64,000 bases of DNA from Halalkalibacillus sediminis (GTDB taxonomy: Bacteria; Bacillota; Bacilli; Bacillales; Alkalibacillaceae): NCBI RefSeq assembly GCF_002844535.1, contig NZ_PJNH01000004.1:70074-134073 (forward strand). Reading direction: 5' to 3'. Each line of letters begins with the position of its first letter. Within the stretch, counting starts at the first letter, position 1. Positions 19,611 through 29,300 of the stretch are shown piece after piece. A program made the position numbers and the translations under genes. The notes under the pieces were generated by a model, which had not been told where the DNA came from, did no database searches, and saw only the letters and a list, made by a program, of their open reading frames with translations.

Positions 19611-21416
19611 TTACTCGTAACTCTTCTCCAGCTCATCAACCAGCTCACCGACATAGGCAACAGCTTTCTTGATCGGTTCTGGTGAAGTCATATCGACACC
19701 TGCATATTGCATCAATTCTTGAGGTGTTTTCGTTCCACCGAGCTTCAGTACTTCTAACCAACGATCAATCGCGGGCTGACCTTCTTCTTTGAACATCTGT
19801 GAAACGAGCGTAGAAGCGGTCAATCCTGCGGAATACGTGTATGGATATAAGCCCATATAATAGTGCGGCTGGCGCATCCATGTCAATTTCGCTCCTTCGT
19901 CGATTTCTACAGCATCGCCCCAGAAGTTCTTAAGGGTTTCGCCTTTTTGTTCTGACAATGTCTGTGCTGTAATTGGCACACCTTTTTCAGCTAAATCGTA
20001 TACGCGACGCTGATATTCACCTTCCAGCAAGTGCGTTACGAAGTTGTGATAGTACGTCCCTAATAACTGCAAAATCACCCAACGGCGCATGCGAGGATCA
20101 TCTGTTTTCTCCAGCAAATGATCAGCCAGCAGCATTTCGTTCATCGTTGATGGAGCCTCGATGAAGTAAGTCGAAGGACGTGTATTGAAGATTTCTTGGT
20201 TCTGGTTTGCTAAATGTAAGTGACCAGCGTGTCCAAGCTCGTGAGCCAAAATGAACGCCCCGCGCATTGTGCCTGTGAACGTCAACAAAATGTATGGGTG
20301 TGAACCATAAGGACTTGCACAGAATGCACCTGTCGCTTTCCCTACGTTATCCGCACGGTCGACCCAACGTTCCGTCAAACCTTTTTCCATGATTTCGGTA
20401 TATTCAGGGCCCATTACCTTCAACGCTTCAAGAATCGTATCACTCACTTCTTCATACGAAGTTTCAGGGTTGAAGTCAGGATCAAGCGGAGCTTTCAAAT
20501 CACTGAACTTCATCACATCAAGACCAAGCAGACGCTTTTTCAACTGAGCGAACTTACGCATAATCGGCGCCAATTCCTCCTGGATCACGTCTAATTGGTT
20601 ATGATACATCTCAAGCGAGACCTTTTGAGGCTGCAATAACATCTCCGTCACCGATTTGTAGTTACGGATACGTGACATCGCCACTTGCTTCTTGACTTCT
20701 GTCGCGTACGTCGCAGCAAATGTATTCTGGTACTGCTTGAGCGTATCAACAAACGAATCATACGCTTTTCTGCGAACTTCTGTGTTTGGTGAAAATTCAT
20801 ACTCATCCTCGAAAAGAGCGAATGAATTCGGATATTCCTCTCCGTCAGATGTCTGGAAAGACCCAAAGTCCATGTCTGACAGTTTGCTACGGTTATAGAT
20901 CAAGTAAGGTGCCGAATGGATTTCACTCAAGGATGCCAGAACTTTTTCCGTCTCAGGTGCCAATGAGTAAGGCTTTTTCTCTAAAATATCATGCAGAACT
21001 CTGCGATAAGGTTCGAGTTCCTTATTTTCATCTAAGTATTGTTCGATCGTACCTTCAGGTAGAGCTAATAATTCAGACTCGACGAATGATAAAGAGGACT
21101 GGATACGTGCCATCGCTGAACCAAATTTACTCGCATTCGCCTGGTTCACTGGATTCGTTCCATCTTCAGAGTTTCGTAGATTTACATACGTACCAACCTG
21201 GATCATTTTTTCCTGAAGTCTTGCTTGCGCTTGAAGGCAAGACAAAACAACATCAGATCCTTCGCCTAACTTTCCTTGGAATTTAGTCACCGTCGGAACC
21301 ATTTCCTCTAATTCCTGAAGTGCTTTTTCCCACGCTTCATTCGATTCAAATAAATCTTCCACGCGCCACGTCTGTTCGACTGGCACTTCCGAACGCTTTA
21401 ATCTGGTTTTAGCCAT
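19611..21416 (-). CDS. pepF: Oligoendopeptidase F (M3B zinc metallopeptidase)
   Basis: The 601-aa cytoplasmic peptidase cuts short peptides of about 7-17 residues. The zinc motif HELGH starts at residue 392 within ILAHELGHAGHLHLA, with the third ligand Glu in the FIEAPSTMNEML helix downstream. The N-terminal half is the helical lid typical of M3B. Length is normal. It begins after a GAGGTGG site and has a strong terminator, so it is probably monocistronic. Confidence 0.95.
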   Translation of the reverse strand: MAKTRLKRSEVPVEQTWRVEDLFESNEAWEKALQELEEMVPTVTKFQGKLGEGSDVVLSCLQAQARLQEKMIQVGTYVNLRNSEDGTNPVNQANASKFGSAMARIQSSLSFVESELLALPEGTIEQYLDENKELEPYRRVLHDILEKKPYSLAPETEKVLASLSEIHSAPYLIYNRSKLSDMDFGSFQTSDGEEYPNSFALFEDEYEFSPNTEVRRKAYDSFVDTLKQYQNTFAATYATEVKKQVAMSRIRNYKSVTEMLLQPQKVSLEMYHNQLDVIQEELAPIMRKFAQLKKRLLGLDVMKFSDLKAPLDPDFNPETSYEEVSDTILEALKVMGPEYTEIMEKGLTERWVDRADNVGKATGAFCASPYGSHPYILLTFTGTMRGAFILAHELGHAGHLHLANQNQEIFNTRPSTYFIEAPSTMNEMLLADHLLEKTDDPRMRRWVILQLLGTYYHNFVTHLLEGEYQRRVYDLAEKGVPITAQTLSEQKGETLKNFWGDAVEIDEGAKLTWMRQPHYYMGLYPYTYSAGLTASTLVSQMFKEEGQPAIDRWLEVLKLGGTKTPQELMQYAGVDMTSPEPIKKAVAYVGELVDELEKSYE

Positions 21417-21619
21417 TTAATAAACCACCTCTAAAAATTTATTTCGAAACACTAAGTAAATTATAATCGATAGAGGGGGATTGTTGTCAAACATATCAGA
21501 AGATTTTTATTAATCTTCAGTCGCGAAACTTTTTCTTTTTTCTAACGTATTGATATTTAAAGGTGTAAGCATTTTTCTTTAAAGTTTATTAAGTAGATAA
21601 AAAAAGGGGAATGGTGAGA

Positions 21620-21934
21620 ATGATTGTATTGCTTAACGTTGGCAGCCTTTTACTTGGGCTGGTTGCATGGCTACTACCAATTGTTAATCTTTTAACACAT
21701 GAAAAGCATAACCATAAGCGCTGGGTGACCCTATCCATCATGAGTTTCAGTGCTTGCGCGATTGCATTATGTTTTCAAATTTTCTATAGTTACCATCTTG
21801 TGAAAATTGAAGATTGGTCTGCACTGATGGATATTACTGGTTCAGTAGCTTTCGCAGCAACAGTTCTTCTCGTGGTTACTATCTTATTGAATGTAATGAC
21901 TCTTTTTGTATATCGTAGCGATACAGCGAAATAA
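21620..21934 (+). CDS. Four-helix small membrane protein
   Basis: The 104-aa protein is strongly hydrophobic, with about three or four membrane segments separated by a short basic loop (HEKHNHKRW). Related Bacillaceae proteins are sometimes labelled cytochrome c oxidase subunit 4, but no catalytic motif supports that. ATG 21620 is preferred because AAGGGGA is 10 nt upstream; ATG 21611 directly abuts the site. Confidence 0.6.
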   Translation: MIVLLNVGSLLLGLVAWLLPIVNLLTHEKHNHKRWVTLSIMSFSACAIALCFQIFYSYHLVKIEDWSALMDITGSVAFAATVLLVVTILLNVMTLFVYRSDTAK

Positions 21935-21965
21935 TTTTTTGGAAGAAAACAATCATATAGAAGAA

Positions 21966-22003
21966 AAAAAGCATTGACCTATTTATTAAGTCAATGCTTT
22001 CTC
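21966..22003 (+). terminator. Terminator, possibly bidirectional
   Basis: AAAGCATTGAC / GTCAATGCTTT stem with a 10-nt loop, followed by TTCT on the plus strand and preceded by a run of A, so it may also serve the convergent minus-strand genes. Confidence 0.75.
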
Positions 22004-22047
22004 ATGAGTTACCCTTTACTGTTATATTTCTTAAATAATGTACGCTA

Positions 22048-22230
22048 TTATTTTAAAAAGATATAACTTTGATAGGTTGCTAACATGAGGAAAATGGTTG
22101 TAACTATTAGTATGAACCATGAAAAAGAATGTTTTTGATCTCTAAGAACCCGGTAGATTAAGATTACACAAGCAGTGATTATGAGTAGTATGAAAAGAGA
22201 AACGAACAAAGAGGCAGAAATTGATATCAT
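22048..22230 (-). CDS. Small two-helix membrane protein
   Basis: 60 aa with two membrane helices (about 4-26 and 34-55) joined by a basic loop (YRVLRDQKHS). The start at 22230 follows GAGGGGAT at good spacing; the longer ORF overlaps the upstream gene. It is the second gene of a minus-strand pair, 16 nt after the hypothetical protein. No family is recognised. Confidence 0.6.
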   Translation of the reverse strand: MISISASLFVSLFILLIITACVILIYRVLRDQKHSFSWFILIVTTIFLMLATYQSYIFLK

Positions 22231-22246
22231 GAATTTATCCCCTCTG

Positions 22247-22795
22247 TTAATCCACCGAATCGGACCAACGCACGGTCTCAACATTTTGTAGGTTGATATT
22301 TCCTAGGCTGAATACGTGAGGAATGTAATGGAACATCGCAAATTGTGGGTCATCTTTTGTATAGCCATTTTGGTAGAAATGGATCGTTTCGTTTGGAACC
22401 GTCAACAATTCATCATATTGACCAACGTCCAGTAAACGAATATCAAATGGAGTAATATCAATGCTAGAACTGAGGTAGTTTGATTTTTTGAAGAGGTAAT
22501 AGACATTTACATTCGGTCTTAACTGCTCAACTGGTATTTGGTAGAATTCCATGTCGTCATCCAATTGGATCCCCATTTCTTTTAACGACTTGTAAATCAT
22601 ATTTGGGTGGATGGGAGAAAGATGGACAACGTCGTTGAATAAGCAGTCTATTTTAGGTATCTTTTGTGTAAGTAGCTTTTTTCTTTCAGGATGTTGTATG
22701 TATTTTTTAGTGTATTGATTGTATAGTCTCCGGTCGATGGTCTTCATTTCATTGAGCGGGATCAACTGCTCACCCTTCAACTCTTTTGGTACCAT
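22247..22795 (-). CDS. Hypothetical soluble protein, 182 aa
   Basis: The 182-aa protein has no signal peptide or membrane segment. It has a basic Tyr/Lys-rich front (RRLYNQYTKKYIQHPERKK), then mixed alpha/beta sequence with several aromatic residues (YYLFKKSNYLSSS, FHYIPHVFSLG). I do not recognise a domain. It is preceded by a plausible AAAGGGGAAA site and is coupled to a small membrane protein gene. Confidence 0.6.
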   Translation of the reverse strand: MVPKELKGEQLIPLNEMKTIDRRLYNQYTKKYIQHPERKKLLTQKIPKIDCLFNDVVHLSPIHPNMIYKSLKEMGIQLDDDMEFYQIPVEQLRPNVNVYYLFKKSNYLSSSIDITPFDIRLLDVGQYDELLTVPNETIHFYQNGYTKDDPQFAMFHYIPHVFSLGNINLQNVETVRWSDSVD

Positions 22796-22948
22796 ATGGT
22801 AAACATATGAAATATAAATTTCCCCTTTCTTTAAAATTGTTTCAAGATTACGAGCCTTGTATAGTTAGGCTATTTTTATTTTCATCTTAATACATTTTTA
22901 TAAACTTAGTATAAAAAATTCGTATATATTCATTCTAGGGGAGATAGC

Positions 22949-23437
22949 ATGCAAAAGTCTAACATTTTAAAAGAGGAAATACCTAGGAAAGTTGTAGCGG
23001 CTTCGATTTCGGGATCTATATTTGCAATACTGATGGGAATTACGGATCCTAATCCGTTCGGTGACAGTAATTTATCAACCTTCCAATATATCCGAGCGTT
23101 CTTTTTAGCGACACCGGTGTACTTAATGTATAGTTTTCCAGTCATTTTGATTTATGGGGTTCTAACATCAGCTATTAGTGATGCAGTTGCTAGACTTATA
23201 GCTCGAAGGACAAAGCTTGGTTTTGATACATATTTTTCATTAGTATTTCATGTGATATTTGGATTGATTCTACTTTGGTACAGCTTAGTTGCATCTATTT
23301 TGTTTTTCATAACAGATTATGTGCTACGCAGAAGAGACAAATACAACTGGGTGAGTGCTGTGAAAAGCTTAGTGATTCCAGTCCTGACAATCATAGGTTT
23401 CATGTTTGTGGTTTACTTGATGGATATAGGTAGATAA
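22949..23437 (+). CDS. Multi-pass membrane protein of unknown function
   Basis: 162 aa with about four hydrophobic segments (about 14-32, 49-77, 91-120, 137-158) and basic loops such as ARLIARRTK and YVLRRRDKY, which fit cytoplasmic loops. It is followed by its own terminator. It is divergent from the 182-aa hypothetical gene, with the shared promoter region in 22796-22948. No motif is recognised. Confidence 0.6.
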   Translation: MQKSNILKEEIPRKVVAASISGSIFAILMGITDPNPFGDSNLSTFQYIRAFFLATPVYLMYSFPVILIYGVLTSAISDAVARLIARRTKLGFDTYFSLVFHVIFGLILLWYSLVASILFFITDYVLRRRDKYNWVSAVKSLVIPVLTIIGFMFVVYLMDIGR

Positions 23438-23441
23438 TAGG

Positions 23442-23475
23442 AATGATCGGTGCAGTTGACCGATCATTTTTTTGT
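23442..23475 (+). terminator. Rho-independent terminator
   Basis: GATCGGT / ACCGATC stem with a 6-nt loop (GCAGTT) followed by seven T residues. Confidence 0.88.
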
Positions 23476-23504
23476 TCGGTTCAATCTTTTATGTTCTGAT
23501 GCAC

Positions 23505-23605
23505 GAGTCAGCGAATAGTAACGGTGAGTCAGTATTTAAGGGGAAAAAGTCCGCGAATAGCGATAAAAAGTCCGCAAATAGCCCTAAAGAACCCGCGAAT
23601 AGTAA
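23505..23605. repeat. Cluster of GCGAATAG words
   Basis: Four copies of the word [CA]CGCRAATAG occur in about 95 bp, two of them within the repeated phrase AAAAAGTCCGCRAATAGC. There is no supported reading frame. This resembles the word clusters at 408-587 and 8594-8650 in style but not in sequence. Confidence 0.6.
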
Positions 23606-23626
23606 GTAAGCGTCAAATTTTGCGAC

Positions 23627-23872
23627 CTCCTTCACGGCATAAGGGCAACTAGGTCTCTGACTTCGTCAATCGACAAGTTTTCTTTCGCAGTTGAAGGATT
23701 CGTTCCGCCTCCTTCACGGCATAAGTGCAACTAAGCCTCTGCCTTCACCGCTGGTTCGTCAATCGACAAGTTTTCTTTCGCAGTTGAAGGAGTCGTTCCG
23801 TCTCCTTCACGGCATAAGTGCAACTAAGCCTCTGCCTTCACCGCTGGTTCGTCAATCGGCAAGTTTTCTTTA
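23627..23872. repeat. Three-copy long tandem repeat (82, 93 and about 71 bp units)
   Basis: Units begin CTCCTTCACGGCATAAG at 23627, 23709 and 23802. Copies 2 and 3 are nearly identical; copy 1 lacks an internal segment (TTCACCGCTGG-like, 11 bp). Each unit ends with CGCAGTTGAAGG, which forms an inverted repeat with the CTCCTTCA of the next unit. The frame is not conserved between units, so the 70-aa ORF across it is unlikely to be a gene. It lies directly upstream of the gatCAB promoter and fills much of the gap 23476-23991. Confidence 0.8.
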
Positions 23873-23917
23873 TTATTTTTTCGTGCAATTAGTGATAGAA
23901 TAGGACTGGAGTGGTTA

Positions 23918-23947
23918 TTGCCACTGGGATGAAAAATTTGCTATCAT
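23918..23947 (+). promoter_or_regulatory. Candidate promoter of gatCAB
   Basis: TTGCCA (23918-23923) and TATCAT (23942-23947) with 18-nt spacing, 45 nt upstream of gatC. Confidence 0.45.
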
Positions 23948-23991
23948 AGATAGTATTGTGAAACGTGAAATGTACGGAGGTGCAATAATAG

Positions 23992-24282
23992 ATGTCAAAG
24001 ATTTCAACAGATCAAGTGAAGCATGTTGCGAACCTTGCGCGACTTGCGATTACTGAAGAAGAAGCTGAAAAGTATAGTGAGCAGTTATCGAAGATTATCG
24101 ATTTTTCCGAGCAATTGAACGAACTGGATACGACAGGTGTCGAGCCGACGACGCATGTATTGGACATGAAGAATGTCATGCGGAAAGATGAACCTAAAGA
24201 ATGGATCACTCGTGAAGATGCACTTAAGAACGCACCAGATAAACAGGATGGACAGTTTAAAGTCCCTTCGATTTTAGAATAG
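23992..24282 (+). CDS. gatC: Asp/Glu-tRNA amidotransferase subunit C
   Basis: The 96-aa GatC stabilises GatA and bridges it to GatB in the complex that converts Glu-tRNA-Gln to Gln-tRNA-Gln. The sequence shows the family pattern: [18 protein letters not shown] at the front, [19 protein letters not shown] in the middle and LRKD/NAP-type residues ([21 protein letters not shown]) at the end. ACGGAGGTG precedes the ATG, and gatA follows after 12 nt. Confidence 0.96.
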   Translation: MSKISTDQVKHVANLARLAITEEEAEKYSEQLSKIIDFSEQLNELDTTGVEPTTHVLDMKNVMRKDEPKEWITREDALKNAPDKQDGQFKVPSILE

Positions 24283-24294
24283 GGAGGTTTCAGG

Positions 24295-25770
24295 ATGTCG
24301 CTTTTTGATATGACAATCAAAGAATTACAACAACAATTCAATGAGAAAAAATTAACCGTTTCCGACTTGATCGATCATAGTTATAAGCAGATCGACCGTA
24401 CGGAAGACAAAGTAAAAGCATTTGTGACATTGAACGAAGAAGATGCTCGCAATGAAGCGAAGAAGATGGACGAGCAAGAAGTGGACCCAGCGAAATATCC
24501 GTTATTCGGTATGCCGCTTGGTATCAAAGATAACATCGTGACGAAAGGACTTCGCACGACTTGTTCATCACAAATTTTATCAACATTAGATGACCCGTTA
24601 TACGACGCTACTGTTATTCAGAAGCTAAAAGCTGCAGGCGCGATCAATATTGGGAAACTGAACATGGACGAATTCGCGATGGGTTCATCGACTGAGAACT
24701 CAAGCATGCAGGCGACTCGTAATCCTTGGAATACAGACTATGTGCCTGGTGGATCAAGCGGTGGGTCAGCAGCAAGTGTAGCGGCTGGACAAGTTCCATT
24801 CGCATTAGGTTCTGATACAGGTGGTTCTGTACGTCAACCAGCTTCATACTGTGGAGTTGTAGGAATGAAGCCTACATATGGACGCGTCTCCCGTTTCGGG
24901 TTAGTCGCTTTCGCTTCATCCTTGGATCAAATCGGGCCAATTACTCGTACCGTAGAAGATAACGCACGTATTTTAGAAGTGATCGCAGGCCATGACGAAA
25001 TGGACTCGACAAGTGCACACTTAGATGTTCCAAAATATACCGAAGAACTGACTGGAAATGTCGAAGGTTTGAAGATTGCCGTGCCAGCTGAATACCTTGG
25101 TGAAGGTGTCGATGAACACGTCAAGTTAAGCGTAAGAGAAGCTCTTAAAACATTCGAGGATTTAGGCGCAACTTGGGAAGAGGTCAATCTTCCTCACTCG
25201 AAATATGCGATTGCGACTTATTACATGATCGCGTCATCTGAGGCATCCGCGAACTTGGCACGTTTTGACGGCGTCCGTTACGGTAAGCGTTCAGAAAATG
25301 CGACGAACATGGTGGATATGTTCAAGATGTCACGTAGCGAAGGCTTTGGAGATGAGGTTAAACGTCGTATCATGCTTGGAACTTTCGCGTTAAGTTCAGG
25401 TTACTATGATGCTTATTATAAAAAAGCACAACAAGTACGTACGTTGATCAAACAAGATTTTGAAAAAATATTTGAGAACTACGATATTGTCGTAGGTCCG
25501 ACTGCCCCGACAACAGCATTTAAAGTCGGCGAACAGATCGATGATCCACTGACGATGTATGCCAATGACTTGTTGACGATTCCAGTTAACCTAGCTGGTG
25601 TACCTGGAATTTCAATTCCTTGTGGATTCCATAAAGAAAACAATATGCCGATCGGTTTACAGATCATCGGTAAACACTTTGATGAGAGCACGGTTTACCG
25701 TGCAGCGCATGCATATGAACAAACAAAACCATACAACGATGAACGACCTCAATTAGGAGGTGCTGAATAA
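24295..25770 (+). CDS. gatA: Asp/Glu-tRNA amidotransferase subunit A
   Basis: The 491-aa amidase-signature subunit hydrolyses glutamine to supply ammonia. The Ser-cisSer-Lys triad is visible: Lys78 (GIKDN), Ser154 (GGSSGGS) and nucleophile Ser178 ([11 protein letters not shown]). Length is standard. The GGGAGG site is 7 nt before the ATG. The stop overlaps the gatB start by one base (TAATG), so synthesis is coupled. Confidence 0.98.
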   Translation: MSLFDMTIKELQQQFNEKKLTVSDLIDHSYKQIDRTEDKVKAFVTLNEEDARNEAKKMDEQEVDPAKYPLFGMPLGIKDNIVTKGLRTTCSSQILSTLDDPLYDATVIQKLKAAGAINIGKLNMDEFAMGSSTENSSMQATRNPWNTDYVPGGSSGGSAASVAAGQVPFALGSDTGGSVRQPASYCGVVGMKPTYGRVSRFGLVAFASSLDQIGPITRTVEDNARILEVIAGHDEMDSTSAHLDVPKYTEELTGNVEGLKIAVPAEYLGEGVDEHVKLSVREALKTFEDLGATWEEVNLPHSKYAIATYYMIASSEASANLARFDGVRYGKRSENATNMVDMFKMSRSEGFGDEVKRRIMLGTFALSSGYYDAYYKKAQQVRTLIKQDFEKIFENYDIVVGPTAPTTAFKVGEQIDDPLTMYANDLLTIPVNLAGVPGISIPCGFHKENNMPIGLQIIGKHFDESTVYRAAHAYEQTKPYNDERPQLGGAE

Positions 25771-27200
25771 TGAACTTTGAATCCGTAATCGGCTTAGAAG
25801 TCCACGTAGAATTAAAGACAGACTCGAAGATTTTCAGCCCGAGCCCGAATAAGTTCGGCGCTGAAACGAACTCGAACGTCAACCCGATCGACCTTGGGTA
25901 TCCAGGTGTCTTGCCTGTTTTAAATGAAGAAGCGGTGAATTACGCGATGCGTGCGGCGATGGCATTGAACTGTGAAATCGCGACTGACACAAAGTTCGAC
26001 CGTAAAAACTATTTCTACCCAGACAACCCGAAAGCTTATCAAATCTCTCAGTTCGACCAACCGATCGGTGAAAACGGATGGATTGAGATCGAAGTAAATG
26101 GTGAGAAAAAACGTATCGGTATCACACGCCTTCACTTAGAAGAAGACGCGGGTAAACTTACTCACGGAGAAGATGGCTATTCATTAGTCGATTATAACCG
26201 TCAAGGGACGCCTCTGATTGAGATCGTCTCTGAGCCGGACATGAGAACTCCGGAAGAAGCATATGCATATTTAGAGAAGCTCAAAAATATCATTCAATTT
26301 ACAGGTGTTTCTGACTGTAAAATGCAAGAAGGTTCCTTACGTTGTGATGCGAACATTTCACTTCGTCCAATCGGACAAGAAGAATTCGGAACGAAAGCTG
26401 AACTGAAGAACTTGAACTCGTTCAGTTTTGTCCAAAAAGGGCTTGAATTCGAAGAAACACGCCAAGAAAAAGTCTTACGCCAAGGCGGAGAAATTTTACA
26501 AGAAACTAGACGTTTTGATGAAAAGACGAAAGAAACCATTCTAATGCGTGTCAAAGAGGGTTCTGATGATTATCGTTACTTCCCAGAGCCAGACTTAGTG
26601 CCGCTTTATATTGATGATGCATGGAAAGAACGTATCCGTCAGTCGATTCCTGAGCTTCCGGACGCGCGTCGTAAACGCTATGTTGAGGAATTAGAACTAG
26701 ACGAGTACGATGCGAATGTGCTGACAGGCTCAAAAGAAATGTCTGATTTCTTCGAAGCGACAATCAACCAAGGTGCTGATCCGAAACAAGCAACCAACTG
26801 GTTAATGGGTGACGTTTCAGGGTATATGAACAAGCAACAGGTCGAACTCGAAGACTTGCCATTAACCCCTGAAGCTCTCGCAAAAATGATCAAGCTCATC
26901 GATGAAGGTACTCTATCATCGAAGCTTGCGAAAAAAGTCATTACGGAACTTGTGAAGAACGGCGGTGACCCAGAGAAAATCGTCGAAGAAAAAGGGCTCG
27001 TCCAAATTTCTGACGAAGGACAACTGCGTGAAATCATCACAGGCATTCTGGATGAAAACCAACAATCAATCGAAGACTATAAAAACGGTAAAGACCGTGC
27101 ACTCGGTTTCCTTGTCGGTCAGGTAATGAAAGCGACAAAAGGGCAAGCGAACCCGCCAATGGTTAACAAGATCTTATTGGAAGAGATGGATAAACGCTAA
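25770..27200 (+). CDS. gatB: Asp/Glu-tRNA amidotransferase subunit B
   Basis: The 476-aa subunit phosphorylates and transamidates the mischarged tRNA. It opens with [20 protein letters not shown], carries the signature [17 protein letters not shown] and [14 protein letters not shown], and ends with the YqeY-like tail domain ([18 protein letters not shown]). It is the last gene of the gatCAB operon; a VOC-family gene follows after 19 nt and may be read through. Confidence 0.98.
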   Translation: MNFESVIGLEVHVELKTDSKIFSPSPNKFGAETNSNVNPIDLGYPGVLPVLNEEAVNYAMRAAMALNCEIATDTKFDRKNYFYPDNPKAYQISQFDQPIGENGWIEIEVNGEKKRIGITRLHLEEDAGKLTHGEDGYSLVDYNRQGTPLIEIVSEPDMRTPEEAYAYLEKLKNIIQFTGVSDCKMQEGSLRCDANISLRPIGQEEFGTKAELKNLNSFSFVQKGLEFEETRQEKVLRQGGEILQETRRFDEKTKETILMRVKEGSDDYRYFPEPDLVPLYIDDAWKERIRQSIPELPDARRKRYVEELELDEYDANVLTGSKEMSDFFEATINQGADPKQATNWLMGDVSGYMNKQQVELEDLPLTPEALAKMIKLIDEGTLSSKLAKKVITELVKNGGDPEKIVEEKGLVQISDEGQLREIITGILDENQQSIEDYKNGKDRALGFLVGQVMKATKGQANPPMVNKILLEEMDKR

Positions 27201-27219
27201 ACTGAGAGGAGACGTTTCC

Positions 27220-27588
27220 ATGTCATATTCATTAACGAAGATTGACCATGTACAATTGTCTGCACCACCCAACTCTGAGGATAAAGCACGTGATTTTTTC
27301 ATCAACGTGCTCGGGATGGAAGAAGTCGAAAAACCGACCGCCCTTAAGAAAAATGGCGGTGTTTGGTTTCAAACTGACGGGGTCCAATTACACGTAGGAA
27401 TTGAAGAAGACTTCACGCCGAACAAAAAAGCACATCCTGCTTTAGAAGTATTGGGGTTAGAGGCTTTAATGTCACAACTAGACTTACACCGAGTGCCTTA
27501 TCAAAAGGATAATAAGATTCCGGGAGCCAACCGTATTTACATTCACGATCCATTTGGTAACCGAATCGAAATGATCCAATGGGTTTAA
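27220..27588 (+). CDS. VOC-family (glyoxalase/bleomycin-resistance-like) protein
   Basis: The 122-aa protein has the paired beta-alpha-beta-beta-beta plan of the vicinal oxygen chelate fold. Likely metal ligands are His in KIDHVQLSAP, His in GVQLHVGIE and Glu in FGNRIEMIQW. The reaction is not predictable from sequence. It follows gatB closely with a GAGAGGAGA site. Confidence 0.82.
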   Translation: MSYSLTKIDHVQLSAPPNSEDKARDFFINVLGMEEVEKPTALKKNGGVWFQTDGVQLHVGIEEDFTPNKKAHPALEVLGLEALMSQLDLHRVPYQKDNKIPGANRIYIHDPFGNRIEMIQWV

Positions 27589-27636
27589 CCTTAAAATAGA
27601 GATAAATCGGGGAATTTTTGAACGAAGGTGAACATA

Positions 27637-28539
27637 ATGGAACTTAAACGCGCTCGAGTCATATATAATCCATCATCAGGACGAGAAGCCATGCGCAAAG
27701 CTCTTCCAGACATCCTTGAATCACTGGAAATCGCAGGATTTGAGGCATCGACTCACGCTACCACTGGGGACGACTGTGCTAGACGTGCCGCGAAAATCGC
27801 TTGTGACAGGAAGTACGATATGGTCATTGCTGCTGGTGGTGACGGCACGGTTAACGAAGTTGTCGACGGGATTGCCTCCAAAGAATACCGTCCGAAACTT
27901 GGGGTCATACCAATGGGAACAACAAACGACTTTGCTCGTGCACTTCATATTCCGCGCGATTGGAAAAAAGCGATGGAGATTATTTTAGATGGGTACTCCA
28001 AAAAGCTCGATATCGGAGAGGTAAATGGCAAGCACTTTATGAATATTGCTGGTGGAGGTCGTTTGACGGAGCTGACATACGAAGTCCCAAGTAAGCACAA
28101 GACTGTATTAGGTCAACTTGCTTATTACTTGAAAGGCATTGAGATGCTACCATCAATCAGACCAACTAAAGCTCGCATCGAATATGATGGTGAAGTGTTG
28201 GAAGAGGAAATCATGCTCTTCTTAGTATCGAATACCAACTCGATCGGTGGATTTGAAAAAATCGCACCTAATGCTGAAATGGATGATGGGAAGTTCGATT
28301 TACTCATATTGAAAAAATCGAACCTAGCTGATTTCATTGTGCTAGCTAATAAAGCACTCCGAGGAACTCACCTTGGCGACAAACACGTAGTCTATGCACA
28401 AGCTAGTGAAATTAAAGTCGAAGCAGAAGACAACATGCAGCTCAATCTCGATGGAGAACATGGAGGAAGTCTACCTGGAACGTTCAGGAATCTGCATAAA
28501 CACATCGAATTCTTTTTACCTGAAAAAGATGTGAAATAA
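27637..28539 (+). CDS. dagK: Diacylglycerol/undecaprenol-type lipid kinase DagK
   Basis: The 300-aa soluble lipid kinase recycles diacylglycerol released by lipoteichoic acid synthesis. The nucleotide-binding loop AAGGDGTVNEVV, the glycine-rich GVIPMGTTNDFAR and the late DGE-type motif (LNLDGEHGG) are all present. ATG 27637 is 6 nt after AAGGTG and is preferred over GTG 27628. B. subtilis has the same gene between gatCAB and rlmCD. Confidence 0.93.
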   Translation: MELKRARVIYNPSSGREAMRKALPDILESLEIAGFEASTHATTGDDCARRAAKIACDRKYDMVIAAGGDGTVNEVVDGIASKEYRPKLGVIPMGTTNDFARALHIPRDWKKAMEIILDGYSKKLDIGEVNGKHFMNIAGGGRLTELTYEVPSKHKTVLGQLAYYLKGIEMLPSIRPTKARIEYDGEVLEEEIMLFLVSNTNSIGGFEKIAPNAEMDDGKFDLLILKKSNLADFIVLANKALRGTHLGDKHVVYAQASEIKVEAEDNMQLNLDGEHGGSLPGTFRNLHKHIEFFLPEKDVK

Positions 28540-28551
28540 GAAGTAAGAGAG

Positions 28552-28587
28552 TGGACTGGCTGATTTAAAGCTGGTCCATTTTTTTAG
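28552..28587 (+). terminator. Terminator of dagK
   Basis: TGGAC-TG-GCT / AGC-TG-GTCCA interrupted stem followed by seven T residues. Confidence 0.8.
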
Positions 28588-28708
28588 AAAAGATTTCTTA
28601 AGTGAATGAATCTCAAAACAACAAATACGAAACTTTTACTGTAATCCAAGCTAAAATAATTTCTATAATATGGTATTGTTGGGGTGAACACAAAAAGGGG
28701 GATATTCA

Positions 28709-29143
28709 TTGGTAAAGAAGTTTGCGATTATTCTAGCTATAGTGTTACCGATTTTTACCTTTGTGATATACACAATATTTTCCGAGTCTAATGATACAGA
28801 GGTAAAAATCGAAGCTTATATGATGAACTCGATGTCTCATGAAGAAGGTACATATAAGAAAGTGAATTCTGTCATTGAAATTGATAGTAAAGACCCCAAA
28901 AATTATATTGAAGTACAGATGATAGAAGACATTTACGATGAGAAGGATCAATACATAAAAACGAAAGTCATCCAATCTACTCAAAAAGGTGAGCAAGAAA
29001 AAACCTTAAACGAAGAAACAACTTTATTTTTGCCTGATCAATTCGAGTTCAATGATGGTCATAGATTTCCTATTGGAGAATCTTTGACTGCCGATGAAAA
29101 AGCTCAAGTCCAAGAGTTGATTGAGGAAGAAATAGACTTCTAA
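28709..29143 (+). CDS. Membrane-anchored or secreted protein of unknown function
   Basis: The 144-aa protein has an N-terminal hydrophobic segment (about 5-24, FAIILAIVLPIFTFVIYTIF) and an acidic, lysine-rich outer part with repeated charged beta-type stretches. There is no lipobox. The start is TTG at 28709, 7 nt after AAGGGGG. I recognise no family. The following gap 29144-29300 contains an inverted repeat. Confidence 0.6.
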   Translation: MVKKFAIILAIVLPIFTFVIYTIFSESNDTEVKIEAYMMNSMSHEEGTYKKVNSVIEIDSKDPKNYIEVQMIEDIYDEKDQYIKTKVIQSTQKGEQEKTLNEETTLFLPDQFEFNDGHRFPIGESLTADEKAQVQELIEEEIDF

Positions 29144-29240
29144 CTAGGTATATTCAGGTATTTACTTAAGAAAAACATTATATAAAAATCCTCTAATCAA
29201 GCTAATATTTTCACCACAAACTTTGTATCAAGTCCTTGGC

Positions 29241-29269
29241 AACAAGAATCTGAGTTTTGGATTCTTGTT
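29241..29269. repeat. 10-bp inverted repeat upstream of the VC0807-like gene
   Basis: AACAAGAATC (29241-29250) and GATTCTTGTT (29260-29269) form a perfect stem with a 9-nt loop, about 30 nt before the next start codon. There is no T-tract on either side, so it could be an operator or a leader hairpin. Confidence 0.4.
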
Positions 29270-29300
29270 CAGAAAATTAGTTCAAATGGGATGATCATAA

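Noticed and set aside
23691-23903. 70-codon ORF across the long repeats
   Set aside because: Unit lengths (82, 93 bp) do not keep frame consistently, there is no ribosome-binding site and no conserved family.
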